6,121 bases of DNA from CAZEMR01 sp964513465 (GTDB lineage: Bacteria; Bacteroidota; Ignavibacteria; Kapaibacteriales; UBA2268), in assembly GCA_964513465.1 (NCBI GenBank), contig CAZEMR010000119.1:1-6121 (forward strand), given 5' to 3'. The notes beneath the pieces were generated by a model. That model was not told the origin of the DNA, did not search any database, and was given only the letters and a program-made list of their open reading frames with translations. Within the stretch, counting starts at the first letter, position 1; each line of letters starts with the position of its first letter. The position numbers and the translations under genes were made by a program. Positions 1 to 6,121 of this stretch are shown piece by piece.

Positions 1-884
1 CCGTTTTCGGCCTTCAGCTTTTTGAGGGCTTCTTCGGGCTGCGAGGTTCGTATCCTGACGCGTTCTTCGAGCTCGCGATTGAGCGATTTGATCTCTTCCT
101 CGGCGGCCTTGCGGTAGGTAATGTCGTGGACTATGCCCTGGCGTCCGGCAAAGCGGCCCATTTCGTCGGAGCTTTCGGTGGTTTTGATTATAGCATAAAT
201 ATTATTTCCGGCATGGTTGCTCAGGATTGTCTCGAAATTTTCGCTGCGACCTTCGCGGTCCATGCTTTTCAGGAATCTTTCTCTGTCCTCCGGAATTTTG
301 ATCAGATCGATAAAACGCATTTCCTTCAGCTCTTCGGCAGTGTATCCGAGCAAATCGACAAAAGCCTGGTTGAAACTGACGAAATATCCCTGCGAGGAGG
401 TGATATATACCGGGTCGAGCGAATTTTCGAACAGCTCGCGGTATCGCAGATTGATCTCGCTCAGTTCCTTGCGGCTTTGTTGCAGCTGGTCGCGGGTCAG
501 CAGCTGCTCTGTAACGCGGTCGACCACAGCGGTGATCAGCGAAATAAAGCTGGTATCTTTGGGCACATAGTCCATCGCGCCGAGCTTCATCATCTCGACA
601 GCGATGCGTTCATTGCCGTAGCCGGTCATGATAATAAAGGGCTTTTCGTTGCCTGCCTGTTTCAAAAGGTCGATCATTTCCTTGCCGGTCATATCGGGCA
701 GCAGGTAATCGACCAGCAACAGGTCGTATTCGGACATATCGGTTTTTTGGAGGGCCAGAGAGCCCGAGGCGACGCTGTCGGCAATATAGCCGGAGTCGTT
801 CAGCTTATCGCAGATAAGCCTGACAATAAATTTGTCATCCTCGATTACGAGGATGCGGATTTTTTTCGATTGATTTTTGTTCAT
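1..884 (-). CDS. Response regulator receiver-PAS protein, 3' end cut by window edge
   Basis: I translated the reverse strand from ATG at 884-882; it stays open for 294 codons to the window edge, so the C-terminus is missing. Residues 8-125 are a receiver domain: acidic pocket E15/D16/D17, phosphoacceptor D59 (in LLVDYLLPDMTG), T87 (IIMTGYG) and K109 (VPKD). Residues about 147-260 are a PAS domain with PAC end: it opens YRELFENSLDPVYI, contains FNQAFVDLLGYTAEEL and closes GIVHDITYRKAAEE. Residues 262-294 look like a coiled-coil linker (LNRELEERVRIRT). In known families this linker usually leads to a histidine kinase, GGDEF or phosphatase domain, which cannot be seen here. No strong Shine-Dalgarno precedes the ATG, but no better in-frame start lies just upstream. 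The gene diverges from the kinase operon and shares its intergenic region, so it may belong to the same signalling circuit (inference). Its receiver is not especially close to the two in the operon. Confidence 0.9.
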   Translation of the reverse strand, partial: MNKNQSKKIRILVIEDDKFIVRLICDKLNDSGYIADSVASGSLALQKTDMSEYDLLLVDYLLPDMTGKEMIDLLKQAGNEKPFIIMTGYGNERIAVEMMKLGAMDYVPKDTSFISLITAVVDRVTEQLLTRDQLQQSRKELSEINLRYRELFENSLDPVYITSSQGYFVSFNQAFVDLLGYTAEELKEMRFIDLIKIPEDRERFLKSMDREGRSENFETILSNHAGNNIYAIIKTTESSDEMGRFAGRQGIVHDITYRKAAEEEIKSLNRELEERVRIRTSQPEEALKKLKAEN

Positions 885-1019
885 TATCTGATCGCAGGAT
901 TTCTTTGGAATTAAGTTCCTAATTTACAAAAGAAATATCAGCCATAAAAGAATAATATATATATAAATTATCTGATTTACGGAAAAAATCCTGAAAACTT
1001 TCGATAATACAAAAAACCT

Positions 1020-1048
1020 TTGGAAAATCAGCCCTGCGTGACTATATT
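1020..1048 (+). promoter_or_regulatory. Candidate sigma70-like promoter of kinase operon
   Basis: TTGGAA at 1020-1025 (4 of 6 to TTGACA) and TATATT at 1043-1048 (5 of 6 to TATAAT) are separated by 17 bases. This would give a 5' leader of about 60 bases before the ATG at 1117. It is the best-spaced pair I found by eye, but AT-rich DNA yields such pairs by chance, so this is tentative. Confidence 0.3.
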
Positions 1049-1080
1049 CCTTTTGAAATCATAACTATCGGAAAATCAGC
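1022..1080 (+). repeat. Direct repeat GGAAAATCAGC (two copies), possible operator
   Basis: GGAAAATCAGC occurs exactly at 1022-1032 and 1070-1080, 48 bases apart start to start. A weaker copy (GAAATATCAGC, 9 of 11) lies at 932-942. The first exact copy overlaps the -35 and spacer of the candidate promoter; the second would fall just downstream of its start point. This placement would suit a regulator site, but no bound protein is known. Confidence 0.35.
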
Positions 1081-1116
1081 TATTATTGTATTGGTACCCA
1101 AATTTTCTGAGATATC

Positions 1117-2802
1117 ATGGCACGAAAAAACGACGTCCGCAAGCCTGTCAATATTCGCGAGCAACACTATAAAAATATCCAGAGGAAGCACATTCTCCGC
1201 TTGCTGCTTACCTATCTGGTGCCCCTGATCGTTCTGATAGTTTATTTCCAGGTCCAGTATTCATCCCTGCTGGACGAAAGCCGCAACCAGCATCTCAAGA
1301 CAGTGGCCGAAAGCCAGGCCAAAACTCTCGACCTATTTTTGCGCGAGCGCATTATTAATCTGATCAATTTGATAGATGACCCAAGGCTGAATATCCCGCC
1401 CGACAATACGGCAATGACTACCTACCTCGAAAAGCTCCGCCGCGACAGCAATACATTTATCGACATCGGATTCTTCGACCAGTCCGGAGTGCAGGAGAAT
1501 TATGCCGGGCCGTATCCGGAACTGCGGCGCAAGGACTACAGCGGCGAGCAATGGCTGCGCAATCTGATCGAGGGCGAAAAAAGATTTATCATCACTGATA
1601 TATACATGGGATTCCGCAAAAAGCCTCATTTCACGATTGCGGTAAAGCGCGCGCTCAATGCGCAGACTGTGGTGTTACGGGCTACTCTCGATCCGCAGAA
1701 AATTTATGATTATATGACCTCGGTCGAGGGCTCTGGCGACGTTAATGTCTCGATAATAAACAGCCGCGGCCGCTACCAGGTGGTGACCCCCACTATGGCC
1801 GATCTTTTGGATACGGCGGTGTTGGTGCCTCCGAGCGAACCGCATAACGGCATTCGGATAGACGGAGACGAATCGAAGCAGACTTTTGCATATTCCTGGC
1901 TGAAGGCCGCCGAGTGGGCAGTCATAGTAAAGCCGGCATCCGCCGCTCATGCGGATAATTTCTTCGGGGTGCAGAACAATCTGATTATATTTTCTTTGAT
2001 AATAATAATTTTTGTATTTACTATAATTTTATACCGCGCGAAGAAATTTGTCCAGATCGAGAAAGAGAAGGATATCGCGCGGCTCCAGCTCGAGCACGCC
2101 TCCAAGCTGGCCTCGGTCGGCGAGCTGGCCTCGGGGATTGCCCACGAGATCAATAACCCACTTGCGATTATCGCCAGCGAAACCGGTCTGATCCAGGATA
2201 TGATCAGCGACGAATTCGGCAGGCTCGAGGATATAAACGAGATTAATCCCATGCTGGAGAATATCAACGACGCTACTTTCCGCTGCCGCGAGATTACCCG
2301 CAAGCTGCTCAGCTTTGTGCGCCAGACCGATATCCAGCTAAGGCCGCACAACCTGAACGAAGTCATCAGCGACGTGGTCGACGGATTTTTCGAACGCGAG
2401 CTGGCGGTATCGAACATCAAACTTAACAAGCATCTCGACGAGGACCTGCCCGAAGTCGTCACTGAAGCCAATCAGCTAAAACAAGTGCTGCTGAATATAA
2501 TGAACAACGCCGCCGACGCGATCACCCCGCCAGGCGAAATCACGATCGAAACCAAATACACCGGAGATTCGGTCCGCATTGCCATTTCCGACACCGGCAA
2601 AGGCATAAGCAAAGAAGAGATGGACAAAATCTTCCTGCCTTTTTACTCGACCAAGGAAGTCGGCAAGGGCACCGGCCTGGGGTTATCGGTCAGCTATGGC
2701 ATAATTCAGAACCTCGGCGGCCGTATCGAGGTCGAAAGCGTGGTCGGCGAAGGCAGCACCTTTACAATAATACTTCCCGCAGGAAACGAGCCTGAATCCT
2801 GA
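1117..2802 (+). CDS. Membrane sensor histidine kinase with extracellular Cache domain
   Basis: This 561-residue protein is an inner-membrane two-component kinase. A basic N-terminus precedes TM1 (about 26-46). Residues about 47-282 form a periplasmic double-Cache-type sensor, with the GPYPELRRKDYSGEQW stretch (131-146) typical of that fold and a second lobe near 205-275 (VNVSIINSRGRY). TM2 is about 285-306, followed by a short charged helix. The HisKA H-box has H343 in SGIAHEINNPLAII as phosphoacceptor. The ATPase domain shows the N-box (N460, N463, N464), G1 box D492-T-G-K-G, F-box (F506, F509) and G2 box GKGTGLGL (516-523), so all catalytic motifs are present. Cache domains in this family bind small molecules such as carboxylates or amino acids; the ligand here is unknown. 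It is first in a four-gene unit containing two receivers, its likely partners. The start has only a weak Shine-Dalgarno (TGAGAT), unlike the genes downstream. Confidence 0.95.
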   Translation: MARKNDVRKPVNIREQHYKNIQRKHILRLLLTYLVPLIVLIVYFQVQYSSLLDESRNQHLKTVAESQAKTLDLFLRERIINLINLIDDPRLNIPPDNTAMTTYLEKLRRDSNTFIDIGFFDQSGVQENYAGPYPELRRKDYSGEQWLRNLIEGEKRFIITDIYMGFRKKPHFTIAVKRALNAQTVVLRATLDPQKIYDYMTSVEGSGDVNVSIINSRGRYQVVTPTMADLLDTAVLVPPSEPHNGIRIDGDESKQTFAYSWLKAAEWAVIVKPASAAHADNFFGVQNNLIIFSLIIIIFVFTIILYRAKKFVQIEKEKDIARLQLEHASKLASVGELASGIAHEINNPLAIIASETGLIQDMISDEFGRLEDINEINPMLENINDATFRCREITRKLLSFVRQTDIQLRPHNLNEVISDVVDGFFERELAVSNIKLNKHLDEDLPEVVTEANQLKQVLLNIMNNAADAITPPGEITIETKYTGDSVRIAISDTGKGISKEEMDKIFLPFYSTKEVGKGTGLGLSVSYGIIQNLGGRIEVESVVGEGSTFTIILPAGNEPES

Positions 2803-2820
2803 TAAATAATCGGAGAAATT

Positions 2821-3378
2821 ATGAAAGAAAAACATGTCAAAGATCTGATGATCCCTGTCGGTAATTACCCTACCGTAAACGAGAACGCCACGCTGCTTGA
2901 CGCGATGAACGCGCTCGAGGAAGCGCAGCAGCATGTGGGCAAGGATATGCATCCCTATCGCGCGGTATTGGTGGTCGATGATGATGGAAATATTATGGGA
3001 AAGATCGGCCATCTGGCTTTTCTGCGGGGGATCGAACCAAAATACGAGCTTAATATCGACAAAAAACAGCTCAACCGCGCCAACCTTAGCTCTGACTTCA
3101 TTGATTCGATGATGGAGCATTACAATCTCTGGGAGGAAACCATCGAACAGCTCGCTGCTAAAGTCGGCCATATTCGCGTGAAAAACGTAATGAAGCCAGT
3201 CGATGAATCAATCGACGAAAACGCCACTCTAGCAGAAGCCGTGCATAATATTGTGATGTGGAAGACTCTCTCGATGCTGGTCAGCCGCGGCGATAAAATC
3301 GTCGGGATCATAAGGCTTTCGGATGTTTATAACGAAATCGCTTTAGCCGTAAAATCATTCGAATCAAAGAAAACATAA
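2821..3378 (+). CDS. Two-CBS-domain protein
   Basis: This 185-residue soluble protein consists of a pair of CBS domains. CBS1 covers about residues 5-72 (VKDLMIP, then YRAVLVVDDDGNIMGKIG), and CBS2 about 118-175 (RVKNVMKPV, then GDKIVGIIRLSDVY). They are joined by a helical linker of about 45 residues. CBS pairs (Bateman modules) commonly bind AMP, ATP or related nucleotides and act as sensors of energy state; no enzyme domain, signal peptide or membrane segment is attached. GGAG lies five bases before the ATG, and the gene begins 18 bases after the kinase stop, indicating cotranscription. Sitting between the kinase and the transporter gene, it could tune either one by nucleotide binding, but this is inferred from position only. 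The family assignment is firm; the ligand and partner are unknown. Confidence 0.9.
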   Translation: MKEKHVKDLMIPVGNYPTVNENATLLDAMNALEEAQQHVGKDMHPYRAVLVVDDDGNIMGKIGHLAFLRGIEPKYELNIDKKQLNRANLSSDFIDSMMEHYNLWEETIEQLAAKVGHIRVKNVMKPVDESIDENATLAEAVHNIVMWKTLSMLVSRGDKIVGIIRLSDVYNEIALAVKSFESKKT

Positions 3379-3381
3379 TCC

Positions 3382-3391
3382 GGAGAAATTG
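3382..3391 (+). promoter_or_regulatory. Ribosome binding site that decides the start of the fusion gene
   Basis: GGAG at 3382-3385 sits six bases before ATG at 3392. A TTG at 3389 is in frame but only three bases from GGAG, so ATG 3392 is preferred. The context CGGAGAAATT is identical to that before the CBS gene at 2811-2820. Confidence 0.7.
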
Positions 3392-5422
3392 ATGAGCAAA
3401 ATTCTGATTATTGACGACGAAGCAAAGTTCCGCGAATCATTGGAACGCAGGCTGGAAATGCGCGGCTATAATAACATTTCGCTCCCAGGTGGAGAAGACG
3501 CAGTCAAAACAGTCCGCGCCGACGAAGAAATCGACGTAGTCATACTCGACCGCAAGATGCCAGGCATGAGCGGCGAAGAAGTATTGCGCGATATTAAAAA
3601 ATATCGACCCGAAATTCAGGTCATTATGCTTACCGGTTACGGCACCACCGAATCGGCGGTCAAGGCCGGCAAGCTGGACGCATATACATATATGCAGAAA
3701 CCGGTTGAACTCGACGACCTGATCGAAGTAATCGAAAGCGCCCGCCATGCCAAAATCAAAGCTATGGAGATGCACGAGATACCCCCCGCCAAGAAGTCGC
3801 TGATGGCATGGCTTTCCGGCACGCATAATTCACGACCGGGCTTTATAATTCTGGGGTTCCTGCTTTTTGTGACAGCAGTATTCTTGCCGCCGTCGGGCCG
3901 CCTGGTCGAATTGCTCGGAGCAGAGAAAAAAGGCGAAATGACAGACCAAAACTTTGGCTACGCGGACTATCGCAAGCTGGACGAGGGCACCTCGATTGCT
4001 GAATATTACAGCATAAAATACAAAATCGGCGATTATACCACCGCCGAAGACGGCAAAAAAGTATTTATCCCGCTCACTCCCGAAGAGGCCGCCCACAAAG
4101 CGCAGGTGATGATCGGTGTGCTGATTGTCGCTGCATTATTTTGGGCCACCGGCGCTATTCCCATCGGCATAACCGCTCTACTGATCGGCGTTTTTATGTA
4201 CTTCTTTGGTATTATGCGGCCAGACGACATCGCCCAGGCATACGTTAAAGACTCCGTGGTATTTATTTTCGGCGTGCTGGCGTTTTCTACAGCTATTACA
4301 AAGACCGGCTTCGACCGCCGAATAGGGCTATTGCTACTGGGATCGTCCAAAAGCATACCGCTGTTTCTGTTTCTGTTTCTGCCGCTGTTCGGTATGGCAT
4401 GTTCATTTTTGAGCGAGCACGCGCTGATAGCATTTCTAATGCCCGTTCTTATGATTGTATATCTCAGCACAGTGCAGGCAGCCGGATTGGAGGACGACCG
4501 TTATCTTGCAATTCTGCTGTTGATGTCTGTCAATTTTGTGGCCAATTCCGGTGGGCCGGGATCGCCTGCCGCCGGAGGCCGTAACGCAATCATGCTCGGA
4601 ATACTAACAGATTACGGCAAAGCTCCGACCTTCGGGCAGTGGGTAGAGCTCGGACTTCCGTTCGTACCGGTTATGGCAATAGTTATCGGACTATATTTCT
4701 TTCTCGTGGTTCGCCGCAAAATGCAGGTTCGTAAAGTCAATGTTGCCTCAATCGTGCGCAAAGCATCCGAAAAAATCGGTCCTATGACAAAAAATGAATA
4801 TATTACCGCCGCAGTCCTTGTTCTTTTGATATTCCTCTGGGTGACGATGAGCGACAAATTCGGACTCGGCGGACCGGTTATTCTTGCGCTCGTGTTATTA
4901 AATATATTCCGGATAATCGGATGGAAAGACGTCCGCAAAATCCAATGGGAGGTGGTCGCGCTATACGCCGCAGCCACGTGTATGGGCAAGGGGCTGGCCA
5001 CCACCGGCGGCGCGCTCTTTATTGCAGACAGTTTCGTAAGTATTCTGCCCGATGCATTCCTCACAGGCGAGGGGCTGGCAATCGCCGCAAGCGTATTCAC
5101 CGGAATATTGACTAACTTCATGAGCGACGGCGCCACTGTCTCGGCCATTGGCCCGATCACGGTGCCGATGGCGACTATCGCCGGAGCTTCCCCGGTCGTT
5201 ATCGGCCTGGCGACAGCGTTTGCGTCCTCGTTTGCTCATATGCTGATCATAGGCACTCCCAACAACGCCATCGTATTCACCATGGCGCGCAATCCCCATA
5301 CCGGCGAGCAGCTTATCAAACTGACCGATTTCTTAAAGCACGGATTCATGATATTCCTGCTCTCCATGCTGGTGCTCATTTTCTGGGTAATCCTCGGCTA
5401 CTGGCAGTGGATGGTATTTTAA
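3392..5422 (+). CDS. Receiver domain fused to SLC13/DASS-type anion transporter
   Basis: This is a 676-residue protein in one uninterrupted frame. Residues 1-120 are a complete receiver: D8/D9 pocket, phosphoacceptor D53 (ILDRKMPGMSG), T81 (MLTGYG) and K103 (QKP). A linker (121-148) leads to TM1 (about 149-166), then a hydrophilic, probably periplasmic loop (167-235), then a polytopic membrane domain to the C-terminus. Family marks of DASS/SLC13 carriers are LTPEEA before a helix leading to FWATGAIPIGITALL (250-264), two re-entrant hairpin regions (about 335-360 and 570-595), a glycine-rich SGGPGSPAAGGRN (386-398) and IIGTPNNAIVF (619-629). The usual SNT motifs of the sodium sites are replaced by S341-E342-H343 and S578-D579-G580. 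The family moves dicarboxylates, citrate, sulfate or similar anions; the substrate here cannot be read from sequence. The N-terminus of family members is cytoplasmic, which would place the receiver where a kinase can reach it. Inference: phosphorylation may gate transport. An internal start making a separate transporter is unlikely, as no good ribosome site precedes M125, M127 or M138. Confidence 0.92.
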   Translation: MSKILIIDDEAKFRESLERRLEMRGYNNISLPGGEDAVKTVRADEEIDVVILDRKMPGMSGEEVLRDIKKYRPEIQVIMLTGYGTTESAVKAGKLDAYTYMQKPVELDDLIEVIESARHAKIKAMEMHEIPPAKKSLMAWLSGTHNSRPGFIILGFLLFVTAVFLPPSGRLVELLGAEKKGEMTDQNFGYADYRKLDEGTSIAEYYSIKYKIGDYTTAEDGKKVFIPLTPEEAAHKAQVMIGVLIVAALFWATGAIPIGITALLIGVFMYFFGIMRPDDIAQAYVKDSVVFIFGVLAFSTAITKTGFDRRIGLLLLGSSKSIPLFLFLFLPLFGMACSFLSEHALIAFLMPVLMIVYLSTVQAAGLEDDRYLAILLLMSVNFVANSGGPGSPAAGGRNAIMLGILTDYGKAPTFGQWVELGLPFVPVMAIVIGLYFFLVVRRKMQVRKVNVASIVRKASEKIGPMTKNEYITAAVLVLLIFLWVTMSDKFGLGGPVILALVLLNIFRIIGWKDVRKIQWEVVALYAAATCMGKGLATTGGALFIADSFVSILPDAFLTGEGLAIAASVFTGILTNFMSDGATVSAIGPITVPMATIAGASPVVIGLATAFASSFAHMLIIGTPNNAIVFTMARNPHTGEQLIKLTDFLKHGFMIFLLSMLVLIFWVILGYWQWMVF

Positions 5423-5462
5423 AAAGAAACAAATGAAATAAACATAAATAAGGAGAATTAAA

Positions 5463-5951
5463 ATGGCAGAAGAAATCAAATTACTAATCGTGGACGACGA
5501 AGTAAACTTCCTTAATTCAATGGCTAAACGCCTCGAGATGCGCGGCTTCGACGTAACAAAGGCAACCAACGGCAAAGAAGCGCTAAAAGCCGCACAACAG
5601 GAAAAATACGACATCGCGCTGGTCGATCTCAAAATGCCGGGAATGGACGGCAAGGAATTGCTCGAAATCCTCAAGCGCGAGCATAAATATCTGGAAGTAA
5701 TAATACTTACCGGACACGGCAGCCTCGAATCGGCGGTCGAATGCACCAAGCTCGGCGCATACGGCTACCTGCCCAAGCCCTACGAGTTCGACAAGCTGAT
5801 CGAAATACTCAAAGAAGCCTACGAAGCGCGAATGAAAAAGAAATTCGAAGAGGACACCGGGCGAATGCAGGAGCTGATGCGCATCGCCACCGGCAACAGC
5901 CCGCTGGCAATCCTCCGCGAAATGAAAAAGCTCGACACCGACGAAAAATAA
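5463..5951 (+). CDS. Receiver-only response regulator with helical C-terminal tail
   Basis: This 162-residue protein has a receiver at residues 5-122: D11/D12 pocket, phosphoacceptor D55 (LVDLKMPGMDG), T83 (ILTGHG) and K105 (PKP). The remaining 40 residues are charged and helical (EARMKKKFEEDTGRMQELMR, then GNSPLAILREMKKLD) and match no DNA-binding or enzymatic domain I know. AGGAG lies seven bases before the ATG. The receiver is closely similar to that of the transporter fusion upstream (shared RLEMRG, KMPGM, ESAV; about half the residues identical from the phosphoacceptor onward by hand alignment), so the two are probably paralogues. It may be a soluble phosphate acceptor or sink for the operon kinase, or it may act through protein contact via its tail; neither is shown by sequence alone. 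It is the last gene before a strong terminator. Confidence 0.93.
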   Translation: MAEEIKLLIVDDEVNFLNSMAKRLEMRGFDVTKATNGKEALKAAQQEKYDIALVDLKMPGMDGKELLEILKREHKYLEVIILTGHGSLESAVECTKLGAYGYLPKPYEFDKLIEILKEAYEARMKKKFEEDTGRMQELMRIATGNSPLAILREMKKLDTDEK

Positions 5952-5967
5952 ATAATCGCCCAAACCG

Positions 5968-6002
5968 CCCCCTTCGGCCATTCCGGAGGGGGTTATTTTT
6001 TT
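5968..6002 (+). terminator. Rho-independent terminator of the kinase-transporter operon
   Basis: CCCCCTTCGG (5968-5977) pairs with CCGGAGGGGG (5983-5992) in a 10-bp stem with one G-U pair and a five-base loop. TTATTTTTTT follows directly. It lies 16 bases after the last stop codon and ends the four-gene unit. Confidence 0.85.
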
Positions 6003-6067
6003 AATACTGGATAGAAGTATATAATTTCAAAGGTATTTACGAATTCTTTTAATAATAATAGTTTTTT

Positions 6068-6103
6068 CAAACCCCTTCCGAAGGTTTGGAGCCTTCGGAA
6101 GGG
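6068..6103. repeat. Perfect 12-bp inverted repeat with alternative overlapping stem
   Basis: CCCTTCCGAAGG (6073-6084) is the exact reverse complement of CCTTCGGAAGGG (6092-6103), with a seven-base loop. A competing stem pairs CAAACC (6068-6073) with GGTTTG (6083-6088). Neither strand has a T-run just after the large stem, so it is not a standard terminator. It could be a terminator remnant, a repeat of the palindromic type, or the leader of a gene beyond the window. Confidence 0.6.
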
Positions 6104-6121
6104 CAGTTCGAAGAATAGCTC

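Larger units (their letters stand above)
885..1116. promoter_or_regulatory. Divergent intergenic regulatory region
   Basis: These 232 bases separate two divergent genes and must hold both promoters. The region is AT-rich, with an alternating TA tract near 955-966. I see no coding potential. It contains a candidate sigma70-type promoter for the plus-strand operon and a motif GGAAAATCAGC present twice exactly and once approximately; both are listed separately. I could not pick a convincing promoter for the minus-strand gene, although several AT-rich hexamers could act as a -10. Confidence 0.6.

Noticed and set aside
126..914. A long plus-strand open frame of 262 codons
   Set aside because: It lies antisense to the receiver-PAS gene, whose reverse-strand translation shows clear receiver and PAS motifs; the plus-strand product shows no recognisable domain.
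1090..1107. Possible sigma54 site (TTGGTACCCAAATTTTCT)
   Set aside because: The GG is present but the GC at the -12 element is missing, and the site would lie too close to the start codon.
3389..3391. TTG as start codon of the receiver-transporter gene
   Set aside because: It is only three bases from the GGAG site, whereas ATG at 3392 has normal spacing and gives the usual receiver N-terminus MSKILIIDDE.
3803..5422. Separate transporter gene starting at the internal ATG at 3803 (M138)
   Set aside because: No convincing Shine-Dalgarno precedes it, and the frame is open from the receiver without a stop, so a fusion is the simpler reading.
5423..5462. Possible separate promoter for the last response regulator
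   Set aside because: The 40-base gap is A-rich with a clear ribosome site, but I see no -35/-10 pair and no terminator after the transporter, so read-through is more likely.
5741..6004. Plus-strand open frame of 87 codons overlapping the last regulator
   Set aside because: It is an arginine-rich shadow in another frame of the response regulator and runs through the terminator stem.
6020..6025. TATAAT hexamer after the terminator as a promoter
   Set aside because: The -35 position at 17-base spacing falls in the terminator T-run with no TTGACA-like hexamer, and no gene start is seen before the window ends.

Overview
The window is bacterial chromosomal DNA of moderate GC content. It is densely coded and given over to two-component signalling. 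The style of the kinase and receivers (Cache sensor, NNPLAII-type H-box, receiver-only regulators, CBS protein) resembles Desulfobacterota or FCB-group bacteria, but no marker gene is present and I cannot place the organism firmly. I see no phage, insertion sequence, CRISPR array, tRNA or rRNA.

Layout. Positions 1-884 (minus strand) hold the 5' part of a gene for a receiver-PAS protein, cut by the window edge. Positions 885-1116 are a divergent, AT-rich regulatory region with a candidate promoter and a short repeated motif. Positions 1117-5951 (plus strand) hold four tightly spaced genes: a membrane Cache-domain histidine kinase, a soluble two-CBS-domain protein, a 676-residue protein joining a response-regulator receiver domain to a whole SLC13/DASS-type anion transporter, and a receiver-only response regulator with a helical tail. 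Gaps between genes are 18, 13 and 40 bases, and each downstream gene has a good Shine-Dalgarno site. A strong rho-independent terminator (5968-6002) closes the unit. Positions 6003-6121 hold no gene I can support, but contain a second, perfect 12-bp inverted repeat with an alternative overlapping fold.

How the genes may work together (inference). The kinase would sense an external small molecule through its Cache domain and phosphorylate the two closely related receivers, one free and one covalently attached to the transporter. The CBS protein could add a nucleotide or energy-status input. No protein in the plus-strand unit has a DNA-binding or other recognisable enzymatic output domain, so the simplest reading is a phosphorelay that controls transport directly at the protein level. 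The receiver-transporter fusion is the most notable item in the window. Its transporter half also lacks the canonical SNT sodium-site motifs in both halves, with acidic residues nearby (SEH and SDG).
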